Below, piece by piece: positions 37,271-45,949 of a stretch of 64,000 nt of DNA. Source of the stretch: Phycisphaerales bacterium (GTDB lineage: Bacteria; Planctomycetota; Phycisphaerae; Phycisphaerales; UBA1924); NCBI GenBank assembly GCA_030149165.1, contig JASBRY010000009.1:310001-374000 (forward strand), read 5' to 3'. The notes under the pieces are model-generated. The model did no database searches, was not told the origin of the DNA, and worked only from the letters and a program-made list of their open reading frames with translations. A program made the translations under genes and the position numbers. Each line of letters begins with the position of its first letter. Positions within the stretch are counted from its first letter, which is position 1.

Positions 37271-37334
37271 CGCTTTATCGTACCTCAAATACGAAACAAC
37301 CACACAGATGTATACGGCTCAGTCGCACGCAGGT

Positions 37335-38339
37335 TCAACTCGACTCCAGCGCCCGCACGATGGTGGGGGACTGGTCATCGAGCCAGCATGCTTTTTTGAT
37401 CGCCGCTTCGACCAGTGGGCCTTGTCTCCCGGCCGTCCCGCCCGCGAGTGCTTCGTCGATGAGCACCGCCGGGAGCAGCGATCCGATGAGTCTCGGATTG
37501 GGTGAGGTCCCGAACTGCTCGATGTACCCCTTCCAGACCGCGAGCAGATGCTCCGTGCTCGCGTCCTCAGGGATCTGATCCGCGTTGGGTCGTTTCATCG
37601 AAAGATAAACAAGCGCCTGCGCCAGTTCCCGATCCCGCGATCCAAGTCGGCAGTTGTCGAAGTCACAGATCGCAATGATCTCAGGACCATCGAAGATCAT
37701 GTTTCCTGGATGCCAATCGCCGTGGACGATCGCCGAGGCGCGAGCGTTGGCGCGATGCGCATCGAGCCCGTACTCCAGGATTTTCTTGAGCCGATCAAAA
37801 GAGGACGATTCAAGCTCGATCCCATCGACGCGCTGCGGATTGACCACGCTCGTCTCGACCGTTGCTTCAAAGCTCGTGTTGATCTGGTCCATCGCTTTGT
37901 GCAGCTCACCAAGCAACATCCCGGCTTGGCGCGCATGCTCGACCGATTGATCGAACATTGTTCCCTCAATGAACACAAACAGCTCGTAGGTCTTGTCCCC
38001 GATCTGACACATCGAGTTGTTGTCCGCGTTGGTGCCGATCAATGGAGGTATACAAACCCCAAGACCCAAGCATCCGAGTATGACCTCATGCGCGAATCCA
38101 ACAAGCGATGCATGCTCCAGTCCCGGAGCGCGGCGCTTGAGCAGCAGCTTGCCACGCTCGCTCTCGATGACCGCTTTGGGCGCCTCGGATGATCCCGCGA
38201 TCATCTCGCGGATGCTCTGCACTTTCCCGATCGTATAGTGCGACAACACCTCGAGGATCTCATCTCGTGCAAAGCTCGCGCGAACCTGAGTGCTCTGGGG
38301 TGGGGGTGCCGGATTGGTTGTGCCTGCAGGTGTGTGCAA
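37335..38339 (-). CDS. aminoglycoside phosphotransferase (APH)-family kinase
   Basis: 334 residues, apparently starting at a TTG on 38339, five bases from the yicC stop. Protein-kinase-like fold of the APH/choline kinase family: GKLLLKRRAP carries the ATP-binding lysine, FVFIEGTMFDQ is the hinge region, IVHGDWHPGNMIF is the catalytic loop with Asp and Asn, and ICDFDNCRLG is the metal-binding DFD motif. Substrates of the family range from antibiotics to small alcohols (choline, homoserine) and cannot be assigned here. It lies downstream of yicC on the same strand, probably cotranscribed. Confidence 0.85.
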   Translation of the reverse strand: MHTPAGTTNPAPPPQSTQVRASFARDEILEVLSHYTIGKVQSIREMIAGSSEAPKAVIESERGKLLLKRRAPGLEHASLVGFAHEVILGCLGLGVCIPPLIGTNADNNSMCQIGDKTYELFVFIEGTMFDQSVEHARQAGMLLGELHKAMDQINTSFEATVETSVVNPQRVDGIELESSSFDRLKKILEYGLDAHRANARASAIVHGDWHPGNMIFDGPEIIAICDFDNCRLGSRDRELAQALVYLSMKRPNADQIPEDASTEHLLAVWKGYIEQFGTSPNPRLIGSLLPAVLIDEALAGGTAGRQGPLVEAAIKKACWLDDQSPTIVRALESS

Positions 38340-38344
38340 ACGCG

Positions 38345-39229
38345 TTACTCCGCGTTCTGGACTTGCTCTTTGATCCGATCGATCGCGCCCTTGATCTCAA
38401 CAATCAGTCGGCTCATCGTCGCGTCGGGACTCTTGGATGCGATCGTGTTCGCTTCGCGGAGCAGTTCTTGTGCGAGGAAGTCCATCGTACGGCCGATCGG
38501 ACGCTCGTCCTCGTTTTGTAGCAGTTCGCCAAAGTGCACGAGATGTTCCGACAGACGAGCGATTTCTTCCGCAATATCCGTCTTCTCCGCGTACACCGCG
38601 ATCTCACGCACGACTTCCGCGGCATCAGCTTGCACATCAAACTCGCTCATGAGCGATTCCATGCGCGCTTTGAGCCGCTTCTCGTAATCACTTGTCACAT
38701 TGGGCGCGATCTTCTCGATCTCTTTGAGCCGCGTCCCGATGTACTCCAGATGACTGCTCAGATCACTCTTGAGCGCCGATCCCTCGCGACTGCGCATCGA
38801 GACCAAATGCTCCAGTGCCAGTTCCACAAGCGGACGCAGCGCCTCGCGTGCGGATTGCAATCGTGATTCTTCATCGCCCGGTGGTTGAAGCACGCCTGGG
38901 AGATTCATGAGCTGCTCGACACCGATGTCGTCGATTGAGCATCCCTTCGCGTCCGCGATCTGCTGAGCGTACGAACGCAGCGCCGCTTGATTCACAGTGA
39001 ACGCGGCTTTCTCATTCTGCTCCGAAACACTGATCGTCAGGACCACCGATCCACGAGCGATCGCGGCTCGGATCATCTGCTCAAGCTCAGGTTCAAGCGA
39101 CTGGAGCCGTTCGGGAACGCGCACACTCGTCTTGAGGAACTTGTTATTGACGCTGCGCACCTCGACGCTGTAGACCGTGCCCCCATCGTTGCCCGATGCG
39201 TCGCCAAAACCTGTCATACTGCGGATCAA
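38345..39229 (-). CDS. yicC: YicC family endoribonuclease
   Basis: 294 residues with the diagnostic MIRSMTGFGDASG start of the YicC/YloC family. Next comes VEVRSVNNKFLKTSVRVPERLQSLEPEL, and the ending EELLREANTIASKSPDATMSRLIVEIKGAIDRIKEQVQNAE matches the family's most conserved segment (LxxRExNTxxSKxxd...iKxxieriREQVQNiE). The E. coli homologue is reported to act in RNA turnover. It is a single-copy cytoplasmic gene in most bacteria. The phosphotransferase gene follows it within six bases. Confidence 0.93.
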   Translation of the reverse strand: MIRSMTGFGDASGNDGGTVYSVEVRSVNNKFLKTSVRVPERLQSLEPELEQMIRAAIARGSVVLTISVSEQNEKAAFTVNQAALRSYAQQIADAKGCSIDDIGVEQLMNLPGVLQPPGDEESRLQSAREALRPLVELALEHLVSMRSREGSALKSDLSSHLEYIGTRLKEIEKIAPNVTSDYEKRLKARMESLMSEFDVQADAAEVVREIAVYAEKTDIAEEIARLSEHLVHFGELLQNEDERPIGRTMDFLAQELLREANTIASKSPDATMSRLIVEIKGAIDRIKEQVQNAE

Positions 39230-39321
39230 GTGCGTGCTCCTGTCGTGCTCAGCACATCAGCATATCGGATCGAAGAATGCTTTGCTTAGTGATGAAATAG
39301 CTACTTATCGTGGATCCCAGA

Positions 39322-39900
39322 TCACTCGTCGGATTCAGGGGTCCCGGCCGGATCGCCTGCCGGATCAGTAGCCGGATCAGTCGCAGGTTCAGTGACCTCT
39401 TCAGTCAGATCATCGACCACTTCTTCCGCTTGATCCAGAGCTTCTTCGCCCGTGTCCTCAATCACATCCAGAGCGGATGGATCGGCTTCAGGATCGACTT
39501 CTTCGCTCTCATCGAGAGGGATCGGTTCGGTAGTCGCCGGAGCCGCGATCGTAGGTTGTTCTGGTTGTGCTTCAGGCGGTCGCGTCACGAAGTTCAGGAT
39601 GATCGCGAAGGTAATAAAGAGCACGAAGATCGCGATGGTTCCGCCTGTAAGCACATCGCCCGTCTTGGTTCCAAACGCGGTCTGTCCCGCGCCGCCGCCT
39701 CCACCGCTGCCTCCAGCGCCGAATGCACCACCCAGCCCGCCGCCTTGCGGACGCTGGATGAGGACGATCAAGATCATCACGATCGAGATCAGCAGGAACA
39801 ATCCCACAAGCAGATTGATCACAATCGGATTCACCTGCGCGAGCGTCATGGACGCTGAAGCGAGATTCAAAGATTCATTGGTCAGGATATCGAGTGTCAT
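39322..39900 (-). CDS. secG: preprotein translocase subunit SecG with acidic tail
   Basis: 192 residues from the ATG at 39900; ATGs at 39849 and 39918 are alternatives. SecG helps SecYE export proteins through the inner membrane. It shows two membrane segments (PIVINLLVGLFLLISIVMILIVLIQ and GTIAIFVLFITFAIILNFV) flanking the diagnostic RPQGGGLGGAFGAGG loop, widened here by extra glycines. After the second helix comes a ~75-residue tail very rich in Glu, Asp, Pro and Thr, far longer than in most SecG (about 75-110 residues total). It lies downstream of tpiA, in the usual gene order (tpiA-secG). Confidence 0.93.
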   Translation of the reverse strand: MTLDILTNESLNLASASMTLAQVNPIVINLLVGLFLLISIVMILIVLIQRPQGGGLGGAFGAGGSGGGGGAGQTAFGTKTGDVLTGGTIAIFVLFITFAIILNFVTRPPEAQPEQPTIAAPATTEPIPLDESEEVDPEADPSALDVIEDTGEEALDQAEEVVDDLTEEVTEPATDPATDPAGDPAGTPESDE

Positions 39901-40054
39901 AAGTCGTGGGATCTCCATCAGCACACACCGATTCATTAGGATTCGACGCCCCAAGCATGCAGGGCAGCAACTCTAGGCAGCCACACACCTTGAAACCGAT
40001 TCTCGACCCCGATCGCTCCCCCAAACAGAGCCATGAATCGAGCAAAAAAGACGC

Positions 40055-40831
40055 TCAGGAGCCGACAAGCGATCCTTGAGCGGCTTCGATGATCGCACAG
40101 AAGTCCTCAGCTTTGAGACTTGCTCCGCCGATCAATCCGCCATCCACATCGCTCATCGCCATGAGTTCCGCCGCATTCCCAGGCTTCATCGATCCGCCGT
40201 AGATGATCCGGATCTCCTGTGCCGCAGAATCGGAGTACATCGACGCGATCAACGCTCGGATCTTCGCGTGAGCGTCCTGAGCATCCTCAGGGGTCGCAGT
40301 TTTCCCAGTCCCGATCGCCCAGACCGGCTCATACGCGATCACCACGCGTGCAAGCTGCTCCTCGCTCACCCCATCGAGTCCAGCACGCACCTGACGCTCA
40401 TTCACGGTATCCGTCTGTCCCGCTTCACGCTCCTCAAGCTGCTCTCCGATGCACAAAACCGCTGTGAGTCCCGCTTCCAGAGCCCGCTTGGTCTTCGCAT
40501 TGACCAACTCGTCGCTCTCTCCGATCACATGACGCCGCTCTGAGTGTCCTGTGAGCACCGCTGAGACGCCGCAGTCTTTGAGCATGGTCGTGGAGACCTC
40601 GCCCGTGTATGCACCGTTGTCCGAGTGCCAGAGGTCCTGAGCACCCAGAGAGATCGGTCCGCTGAGTTGCTGTTCGATTCCCATAAGGTACGGAAACGGC
40701 GGAAATACCGCGACATCCACGGATCCCGCCTTCATCGTCGATTGGATCGAGTCGATAAGTGTGAGTCCTTCCGCCGCGTTGGTGTTCATCTTCCAGTTGC
40801 CGCCGACATAGGGAGTTCGTTGAGTGCTCAT
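40055..40831 (-). CDS. tpiA: triosephosphate isomerase
   Basis: 258 residues, the expected size. Interconverts dihydroxyacetone phosphate and glyceraldehyde-3-phosphate in glycolysis. The catalytic residues are in their standard contexts: Lys in VGGNWKMNTNA, His in VLTGHSERR, and Glu in VIAYEPVWAIGTGKTA. The phosphate-binding ending IIYGGSMKPGNA and VDGGLIGGASL is intact. It starts at the ATG on 40831 and is divergent from the first halogenase-like gene across 162 bases. secG lies downstream on the same strand. Confidence 0.96.
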   Translation of the reverse strand: MSTQRTPYVGGNWKMNTNAAEGLTLIDSIQSTMKAGSVDVAVFPPFPYLMGIEQQLSGPISLGAQDLWHSDNGAYTGEVSTTMLKDCGVSAVLTGHSERRHVIGESDELVNAKTKRALEAGLTAVLCIGEQLEEREAGQTDTVNERQVRAGLDGVSEEQLARVVIAYEPVWAIGTGKTATPEDAQDAHAKIRALIASMYSDSAAQEIRIIYGGSMKPGNAAELMAMSDVDGGLIGGASLKAEDFCAIIEAAQGSLVGS

Positions 40832-40993
40832 TGGTGCTCGCTCGTGTTTTTGGTGTTCAAGAGTCCGATTTTATAGGACATCGCCAATCTGACAATCAAT
40901 CAGGCTCGCCGGATTTAGGGGTTCATTTCCCTATCAAACTAGTGTAGTCTGTTGATGCATTCGAATCGTCTGACTTTCGTGGGAGTGTGAGTC

Positions 40994-42742
40994 ATGATCA
41001 GCCAAGCGTCGCAAGCGACCGACTACGACATCGTCATCATCGGTGGTGGTCCATCCGGAACCACCCTCGCGTCCATCGTCAAAAAATACAACCCAGACCT
41101 CTCGATCCTCATCCTTGAGAAAGAGAAGTTTCCAAGAGAGCATGTGGGAGAGTCCCAGCTCCCGGGAATCTCACAGATCCTCGACGAGATGGAAGTCTGG
41201 GACAAGATCGAGGAAGCCAACTTCCCGATCAAGCTCGGCGGGTCCTACACATGGGGCAAAGACGCCGACGCGTGGGATTTCGATTTCTTCCCTGCTGAAG
41301 AGTTCGTAGACGAACCTCGTCCAGCGAAGTACAAGGGACAACGCAAACACACCGCATTCCAAGTCGAGCGTGATCGCTACGACGAGATCCTCTTGCGCCA
41401 TGCCGAGCACCACTGGGGAACCCAGGTCCGCGAAGAAACCATGGTCCGCGAGATCATGAAAGACGGCGACACTGTCACAGGCATCAAACTCGATAGCGGA
41501 GAAATCATCACCGCGCGTCACTATGTGGACGCATCGGGACACCCCGCGTTGCTCCGCAAAGCGATGGGGGTCGAAACCAAAGCGCCAGACGAACTGAAGA
41601 ATGTCGCGTTCTGGGATTACTACGACAACGCGAAGTGGGCCGTGGAAATCGGGATCGGAGGCACACGCGTCCAAGTCCGCTCGCTTCCCTACGGCTGGAT
41701 CTGGTTCATCCCGCTCGGACCATCCCGCGCCTCAGTCGGACTCATCTGTCCGAGCGAGTATTACAAGAGCACCGGACTGACTCCAAAGGACCTGTACCTC
41801 AAAGCGATCAAGGAACAGTCCGAGATCAATGAGCTGCTCAAGGATGCGAACAGCTCCACAGACAACAATGTGCTGACAACCAAGAACTGGTCCCATCTCG
41901 CGGACCGACTCGCCGGAGACAACTGGTGGATCATCGGAGAAGCGGGAGGGTTTGCCGATCCGATCCTCGCCGCCGGTCTCACGCTCGCGCACGGATCTGC
42001 GAGACACGCCGCGTATTCCATCCTTGAAATCGAGAGAGGCGATCTCGATCCCGATTGGATCAAAGAGTTCTACGACGAGAAGAATCGACGCAACATCAAC
42101 CAGCACATCCGATTCGCGAAGTACTGGTACGCCGCCAACGGCTGCTTCACCGATCTGCAAGAGCACTGTCAGAAAATCGCAAAGGACGCGGGTCTCAAAC
42201 TCAACCCATCACAAGCATGGCGTTGGCTCGCGCAAGGTGGATTCTCCAACCAAAGCATCGAGTCCGCCGCGTTCGGCGCCTTCGACATCGGATCATCCAA
42301 GAAACTCATCGAGATCTTCAGCGGCAAAGAATCCAAGTTCAACTTCTCCAAGTACAACGAGTTCAAACTCAACCTCGTAAACGCGAAAGAGATCAAGCAA
42401 GGCAAGCTGGTTGATGGTCGAATCGAAGAAGTCCTCTGCTACATGCGTGGAGATTCGATCCTCCCCTATACAGGACTGTGGAGACAGCTCATCGATGTAC
42501 TCAAGAAGTACAGTGACCTCCAGGAGATCTTCGGTTTCCTTGAAAAAGGGATCGCCGCGACCGGATCACTCAACTCGATCTTCCCTTATGTGCAAGTCCT
42601 CGAAGCGATGGTCGTCGATGGTTGGGTCACCGGAAAGCTCAACAAGTCTCGTCCGCGCCTCTCGCTGGAAACCGGCGTAGGGAAGATGATCCGTTCAGCA
42701 GAAGAAGGACGCAAAGCTCTCGAGGAAAGAGAGAGCGTCTGA
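40994..42742 (+). CDS. flavin-dependent halogenase-like oxidoreductase, copy 1
   Basis: 582 residues. FAD-binding Rossmann motif GGGPSGTTLASIVKKY at about residues 18-33. EKEKFPREHVGESQLPGI matches the FAD/active-site segment of the tryptophan-halogenase family. The halogenase signature WxWxIP is present as WIWFIP at about residues 235-240, and the second flavin motif reads GGFADPILAAG, where many halogenases have FxxPxxSxG. Halogenases use FADH2, oxygen and halide to form HOX and halogenate aromatic or enolisable substrates. Related reductases lack the WxWxIP element. The ~200-residue C-terminal part would hold the substrate site. The substrate is unknown; no biosynthetic cluster surrounds it. 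Confidence 0.78.
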   Translation: MISQASQATDYDIVIIGGGPSGTTLASIVKKYNPDLSILILEKEKFPREHVGESQLPGISQILDEMEVWDKIEEANFPIKLGGSYTWGKDADAWDFDFFPAEEFVDEPRPAKYKGQRKHTAFQVERDRYDEILLRHAEHHWGTQVREETMVREIMKDGDTVTGIKLDSGEIITARHYVDASGHPALLRKAMGVETKAPDELKNVAFWDYYDNAKWAVEIGIGGTRVQVRSLPYGWIWFIPLGPSRASVGLICPSEYYKSTGLTPKDLYLKAIKEQSEINELLKDANSSTDNNVLTTKNWSHLADRLAGDNWWIIGEAGGFADPILAAGLTLAHGSARHAAYSILEIERGDLDPDWIKEFYDEKNRRNINQHIRFAKYWYAANGCFTDLQEHCQKIAKDAGLKLNPSQAWRWLAQGGFSNQSIESAAFGAFDIGSSKKLIEIFSGKESKFNFSKYNEFKLNLVNAKEIKQGKLVDGRIEEVLCYMRGDSILPYTGLWRQLIDVLKKYSDLQEIFGFLEKGIAATGSLNSIFPYVQVLEAMVVDGWVTGKLNKSRPRLSLETGVGKMIRSAEEGRKALEERESV

Positions 42743-42847
42743 GGCACCTTGATATTTATTGATTCCGGATCCGTAGTTGATTGAATATTGAGGATTATCG
42801 TCCAGATCGGGAATCCCCGAGACCCTCAATCCGTATGAGAGTGAGTT

Positions 42848-44626
42848 ATGATCAGCAACCAATCACAAGCAACCAACTACGACATCGCCATCATCGGTGG
42901 TGGTCCATCTGGGACGACTCTCGCGTCACTGGTCAAGAAATACAACCCTGATCTCTCGGTCATCATCCTCGAGAAGGAGAAGTTCCCGAGAGAGCATGTG
43001 GGTGAGTCTCAACTGCCCGGGATTTCAGCGATCCTCGACGAGATGGAAGTCTGGGACAAGATCGAAGAAGCCAACTTCCCGATCAAGCTCGGCGGATCGT
43101 ACACATGGGGCAAAGACGCCGACGCGTGGGACTTTGATTTTTATCCCGCCGAAGAGTTCAAAGACGAGCCGCGTCCTGCAAAGTTTGTTGGTCAGCGCCA
43201 GAGAACCGCGTTCCAAGTCGAGCGCGATCGCTACGACGAGATCCTTCTGAGACACGCCGAGCAACATTGGGGTGTCAAAGTCCGCGAAGAAACCATGGTC
43301 CGCGAGATCATGAAAGATGGTGACCGTGTCACCGGATATAAACTCGAAAACGGCGAAGTCATCACCGCGCGCCACTATGTTGATGCATCAGGTCATCCGG
43401 CGCTGCTCCGCAAAGCAATGGGGGTGGAGTCCAAAGCACCGGACGAGCTCAAGAATGTCGCGTTCTGGGATTACTGGGACAATGCGCAGTGGGCCGTGGA
43501 GATCGGGATCGGTGGGACACGCGTGCAAGTCCGTTCGCTCCCCTACGGCTGGATCTGGTTCATCCCGCTCGGACCTTCCCGCGCCTCAGTCGGATTGATC
43601 TGTCCGAGTGAGTATTACAAGAGCACAGGTCTAACTCCCAAAGAGGTCTACCTCCGCGCGATCGAAGAACAAAAAGAAATCCATGCTCTGCTCAAAGACG
43701 GGAAGAGCTCAACAGACGGCAATGTGCTGACCACCAAAAACTGGTCACACCTCGCGGATCGGCTTGCTGGAGAAAACTGGTGGATTATCGGTGAAGCAGG
43801 CGGATTCGCCGATCCGATCCTTGCCGCAGGGATGACGCTCGCGCACTCTTCTGCGAGACACGCCGCGTATTCAATCCTCGAGATCGAGCGTGGAGGCGAT
43901 GAGTCGTGGGTGAAGGGGTTCTATGACGAAAAGAATCGCCGGAACATCGATCAGCACATCCGCTTCGCGAAGTACTGGTACGCCGCCAATGGGTGCTTCA
44001 CAGATCTCCAAGAACATTGCAAGACCATCGCGAAGGAATCAGGTCTCAAACTGACTCCGTCCCAAGCATGGCGATGGCTCGCGCAAGGTGGATTCTCCAA
44101 CCAGAACATCGAAGTCGCGGGATTCGGCGCGTTCGACATCTTCTCATCAAAGAAACTCATCGAAGTCTTCAGCGGCAAGGAATCCAAGTTCCAGCTCACC
44201 AAAGTCAACGAACTCACTCTCAACCTGAATAATGCAGAAGAAGTCGAACAGGGACAACTCGTTGACGGACGGATCGAGAAGATCAAGTGTTTCAAAAGAG
44301 CAGAAGCAACGCTTCCTTACACAGGTGTCTGGAGAGATCTGATCGATGTGCTCAAGAAGCACAAAGACCTCAAAGAGATCATCGACAACATCCGTGGAAG
44401 ACTCACCAAAGCATCTTCTGCAGATGAAGCAGAGCGGTCGTTGTCTGTCTACTACGAAGCACTCGAAGCGATGGTCAACGACGGCTGGATCATCGGAAGA
44501 AAGATCAAATCAAGACCAATGCTCAATCTGCATCCTGAAGCACGACAGATCCGCTCTTCAGAAGAAGGACGAAAAGCGACCGAGAGTGCTCAGGTCAGCT
44601 CCAAGTTCTTTGTATTTGAAGAATGA
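42848..44626 (+). CDS. flavin-dependent halogenase-like oxidoreductase, copy 2
   Basis: 592 residues, a tandem paralogue of the gene 105 bases upstream. About nine of ten of the first 60 residues are identical, and WIWFIP, GGFADPILAAG and FYDEKNRRNI are shared. Even the bases before the start codon are alike (GAGTGTGAGTC against GAGAGTGAGTT), so the duplicated unit included the ribosome binding site. The C-terminal ~130 residues have diverged most, including a stretch ISNI-like IIDNIRGRLTKASSADEAE not matched in copy 1, consistent with different substrates or partners. It abuts the convergent phosphoglycosyltransferase gene with no gap. Confidence 0.78.
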   Translation: MISNQSQATNYDIAIIGGGPSGTTLASLVKKYNPDLSVIILEKEKFPREHVGESQLPGISAILDEMEVWDKIEEANFPIKLGGSYTWGKDADAWDFDFYPAEEFKDEPRPAKFVGQRQRTAFQVERDRYDEILLRHAEQHWGVKVREETMVREIMKDGDRVTGYKLENGEVITARHYVDASGHPALLRKAMGVESKAPDELKNVAFWDYWDNAQWAVEIGIGGTRVQVRSLPYGWIWFIPLGPSRASVGLICPSEYYKSTGLTPKEVYLRAIEEQKEIHALLKDGKSSTDGNVLTTKNWSHLADRLAGENWWIIGEAGGFADPILAAGMTLAHSSARHAAYSILEIERGGDESWVKGFYDEKNRRNIDQHIRFAKYWYAANGCFTDLQEHCKTIAKESGLKLTPSQAWRWLAQGGFSNQNIEVAGFGAFDIFSSKKLIEVFSGKESKFQLTKVNELTLNLNNAEEVEQGQLVDGRIEKIKCFKRAEATLPYTGVWRDLIDVLKKHKDLKEIIDNIRGRLTKASSADEAERSLSVYYEALEAMVNDGWIIGRKIKSRPMLNLHPEARQIRSSEEGRKATESAQVSSKFFVFEE

Positions 44627-45949
44627 TTACTTCGTAGCTGTCTGTTCATCGTGTTTCGCGGACATCTGTGCTTCCAGTTGTGATCGACGAGCGATCTTGA
44701 TCGCATAGACCCCAATATAGAACGAAACGAGCAGAACCAACGCGTAGATAAATCGCGCTTGGAACTCGCTGAGCAAAACACCAAGAATACAGAACACGAT
44801 CCCAATCCCATACAGCGAGAGCACCGCACCTTTAACACCAAGCGAACGCTTGAGCATGTGATGCAGATGGTCCGCATCCGGATCAGACATCTTCTTGCCA
44901 GCCAGTTTTCGGCGGATGATCGCCAGCATCGTGTCGATGATGGGGATCGAGTAGATAATCAATCCCGCAAAGACCAAACTCGTCTGACCAGTATCACCCA
45001 GCGAGAGGATCATCAGCGCCGAGCAATACCCAAGCAGCAACGAACCTGTATCCCCTAGGAAGATCACCGCGGGATTGAAGTTGTGTGGGAGGAACCCCAA
45101 GCACGCGCCCAAGATCGCGAGACCCACGATGATGCGTGGCCCATCGAGAGGACCATTATCCGCAAGCGCCATCCCTGCCGCGATAAACAAGAAGCCGATC
45201 ATCGCGATGGAAGTCACTCCCGTAAGCAGCCCATCCAGACCATCAATGAAGTTCGATGCGTTGGTCGCACCAAGCACAAAGATCGCGATCACAACCGTCC
45301 CTGACCAGTATATAAAGTCGAACTCAACGCTTGTGCCGAAACCAGGAACATCCATAGGGAGCGGGATCTGATACGAGAGCTGTGGATTGTCCAGCAATCT
45401 TCCGAGTGTCGGGCGCAGCACACCCTCAGCGACATTGACACCAACATCACCGATCGCGAGTGCGGCACCAGCCATGAGTTGTCCGCCGAGTTTCACCCGT
45501 GCTGGAATCCCGCTGATGTCATCAATCAGCCCGACCACCACAATGATCGTCATCCCAAGCGCGATCCAAGGCGGGACCTGCGGGATAAACACCCCATCAG
45601 TCAGATTCTCTGGACCGATCTTGTGGTAGTCGATCAATCCAGGGATCGAATCCGCAAAGTAGGAATACACGATCCCCGCCATGATCCCGACATAGACCGC
45701 AACCCCACCAAGGTATGCGATCGGGAGTTTGTGCTGTTTGCGTGCTTCATTCGGATGATCCACAATCCCATTGGCAATCGCGAGCCGGCGCACAATTGGT
45801 GTGCTGAGCACTGTCACCAAAAACGCGATGACGAACACACCAATGTATCCCTGCAGCACACCCAGAGGAGAATCTTCCATGAGTTGGGCAGGCATCTTGT
45901 TCACAACTTCACGGATCGGTTCTTCGGCAACAAGACTAGGAGGCAACAT
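44627..45949 (-). CDS. MraY/WecA-family undecaprenyl-phosphate phosphoglycosyltransferase
   Basis: 440 residues from the ATG at 45949 (a GTG at 45952 is directly upstream and overlaps the previous stop codon). Polytopic membrane enzyme with about ten hydrophobic segments. Family marks: DHPNEARKQHKLPIAYLGGVAVY, GLIDDISGIPARVKLGGQ with the metal-binding DD, ATNASNFIDGLDGLLTG, HNFNPAVIFLGDTGSLLLGYCSAL, and the DADHLHHML motif of the WecA/TagO branch. It transfers a sugar-1-phosphate from UDP-HexNAc to the lipid carrier, the first step of polymer assembly. Last gene of the exopolysaccharide operon. Confidence 0.93.
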   Translation of the reverse strand: MLPPSLVAEEPIREVVNKMPAQLMEDSPLGVLQGYIGVFVIAFLVTVLSTPIVRRLAIANGIVDHPNEARKQHKLPIAYLGGVAVYVGIMAGIVYSYFADSIPGLIDYHKIGPENLTDGVFIPQVPPWIALGMTIIVVVGLIDDISGIPARVKLGGQLMAGAALAIGDVGVNVAEGVLRPTLGRLLDNPQLSYQIPLPMDVPGFGTSVEFDFIYWSGTVVIAIFVLGATNASNFIDGLDGLLTGVTSIAMIGFLFIAAGMALADNGPLDGPRIIVGLAILGACLGFLPHNFNPAVIFLGDTGSLLLGYCSALMILSLGDTGQTSLVFAGLIIYSIPIIDTMLAIIRRKLAGKKMSDPDADHLHHMLKRSLGVKGAVLSLYGIGIVFCILGVLLSEFQARFIYALVLLVSFYIGVYAIKIARRSQLEAQMSAKHDEQTATK

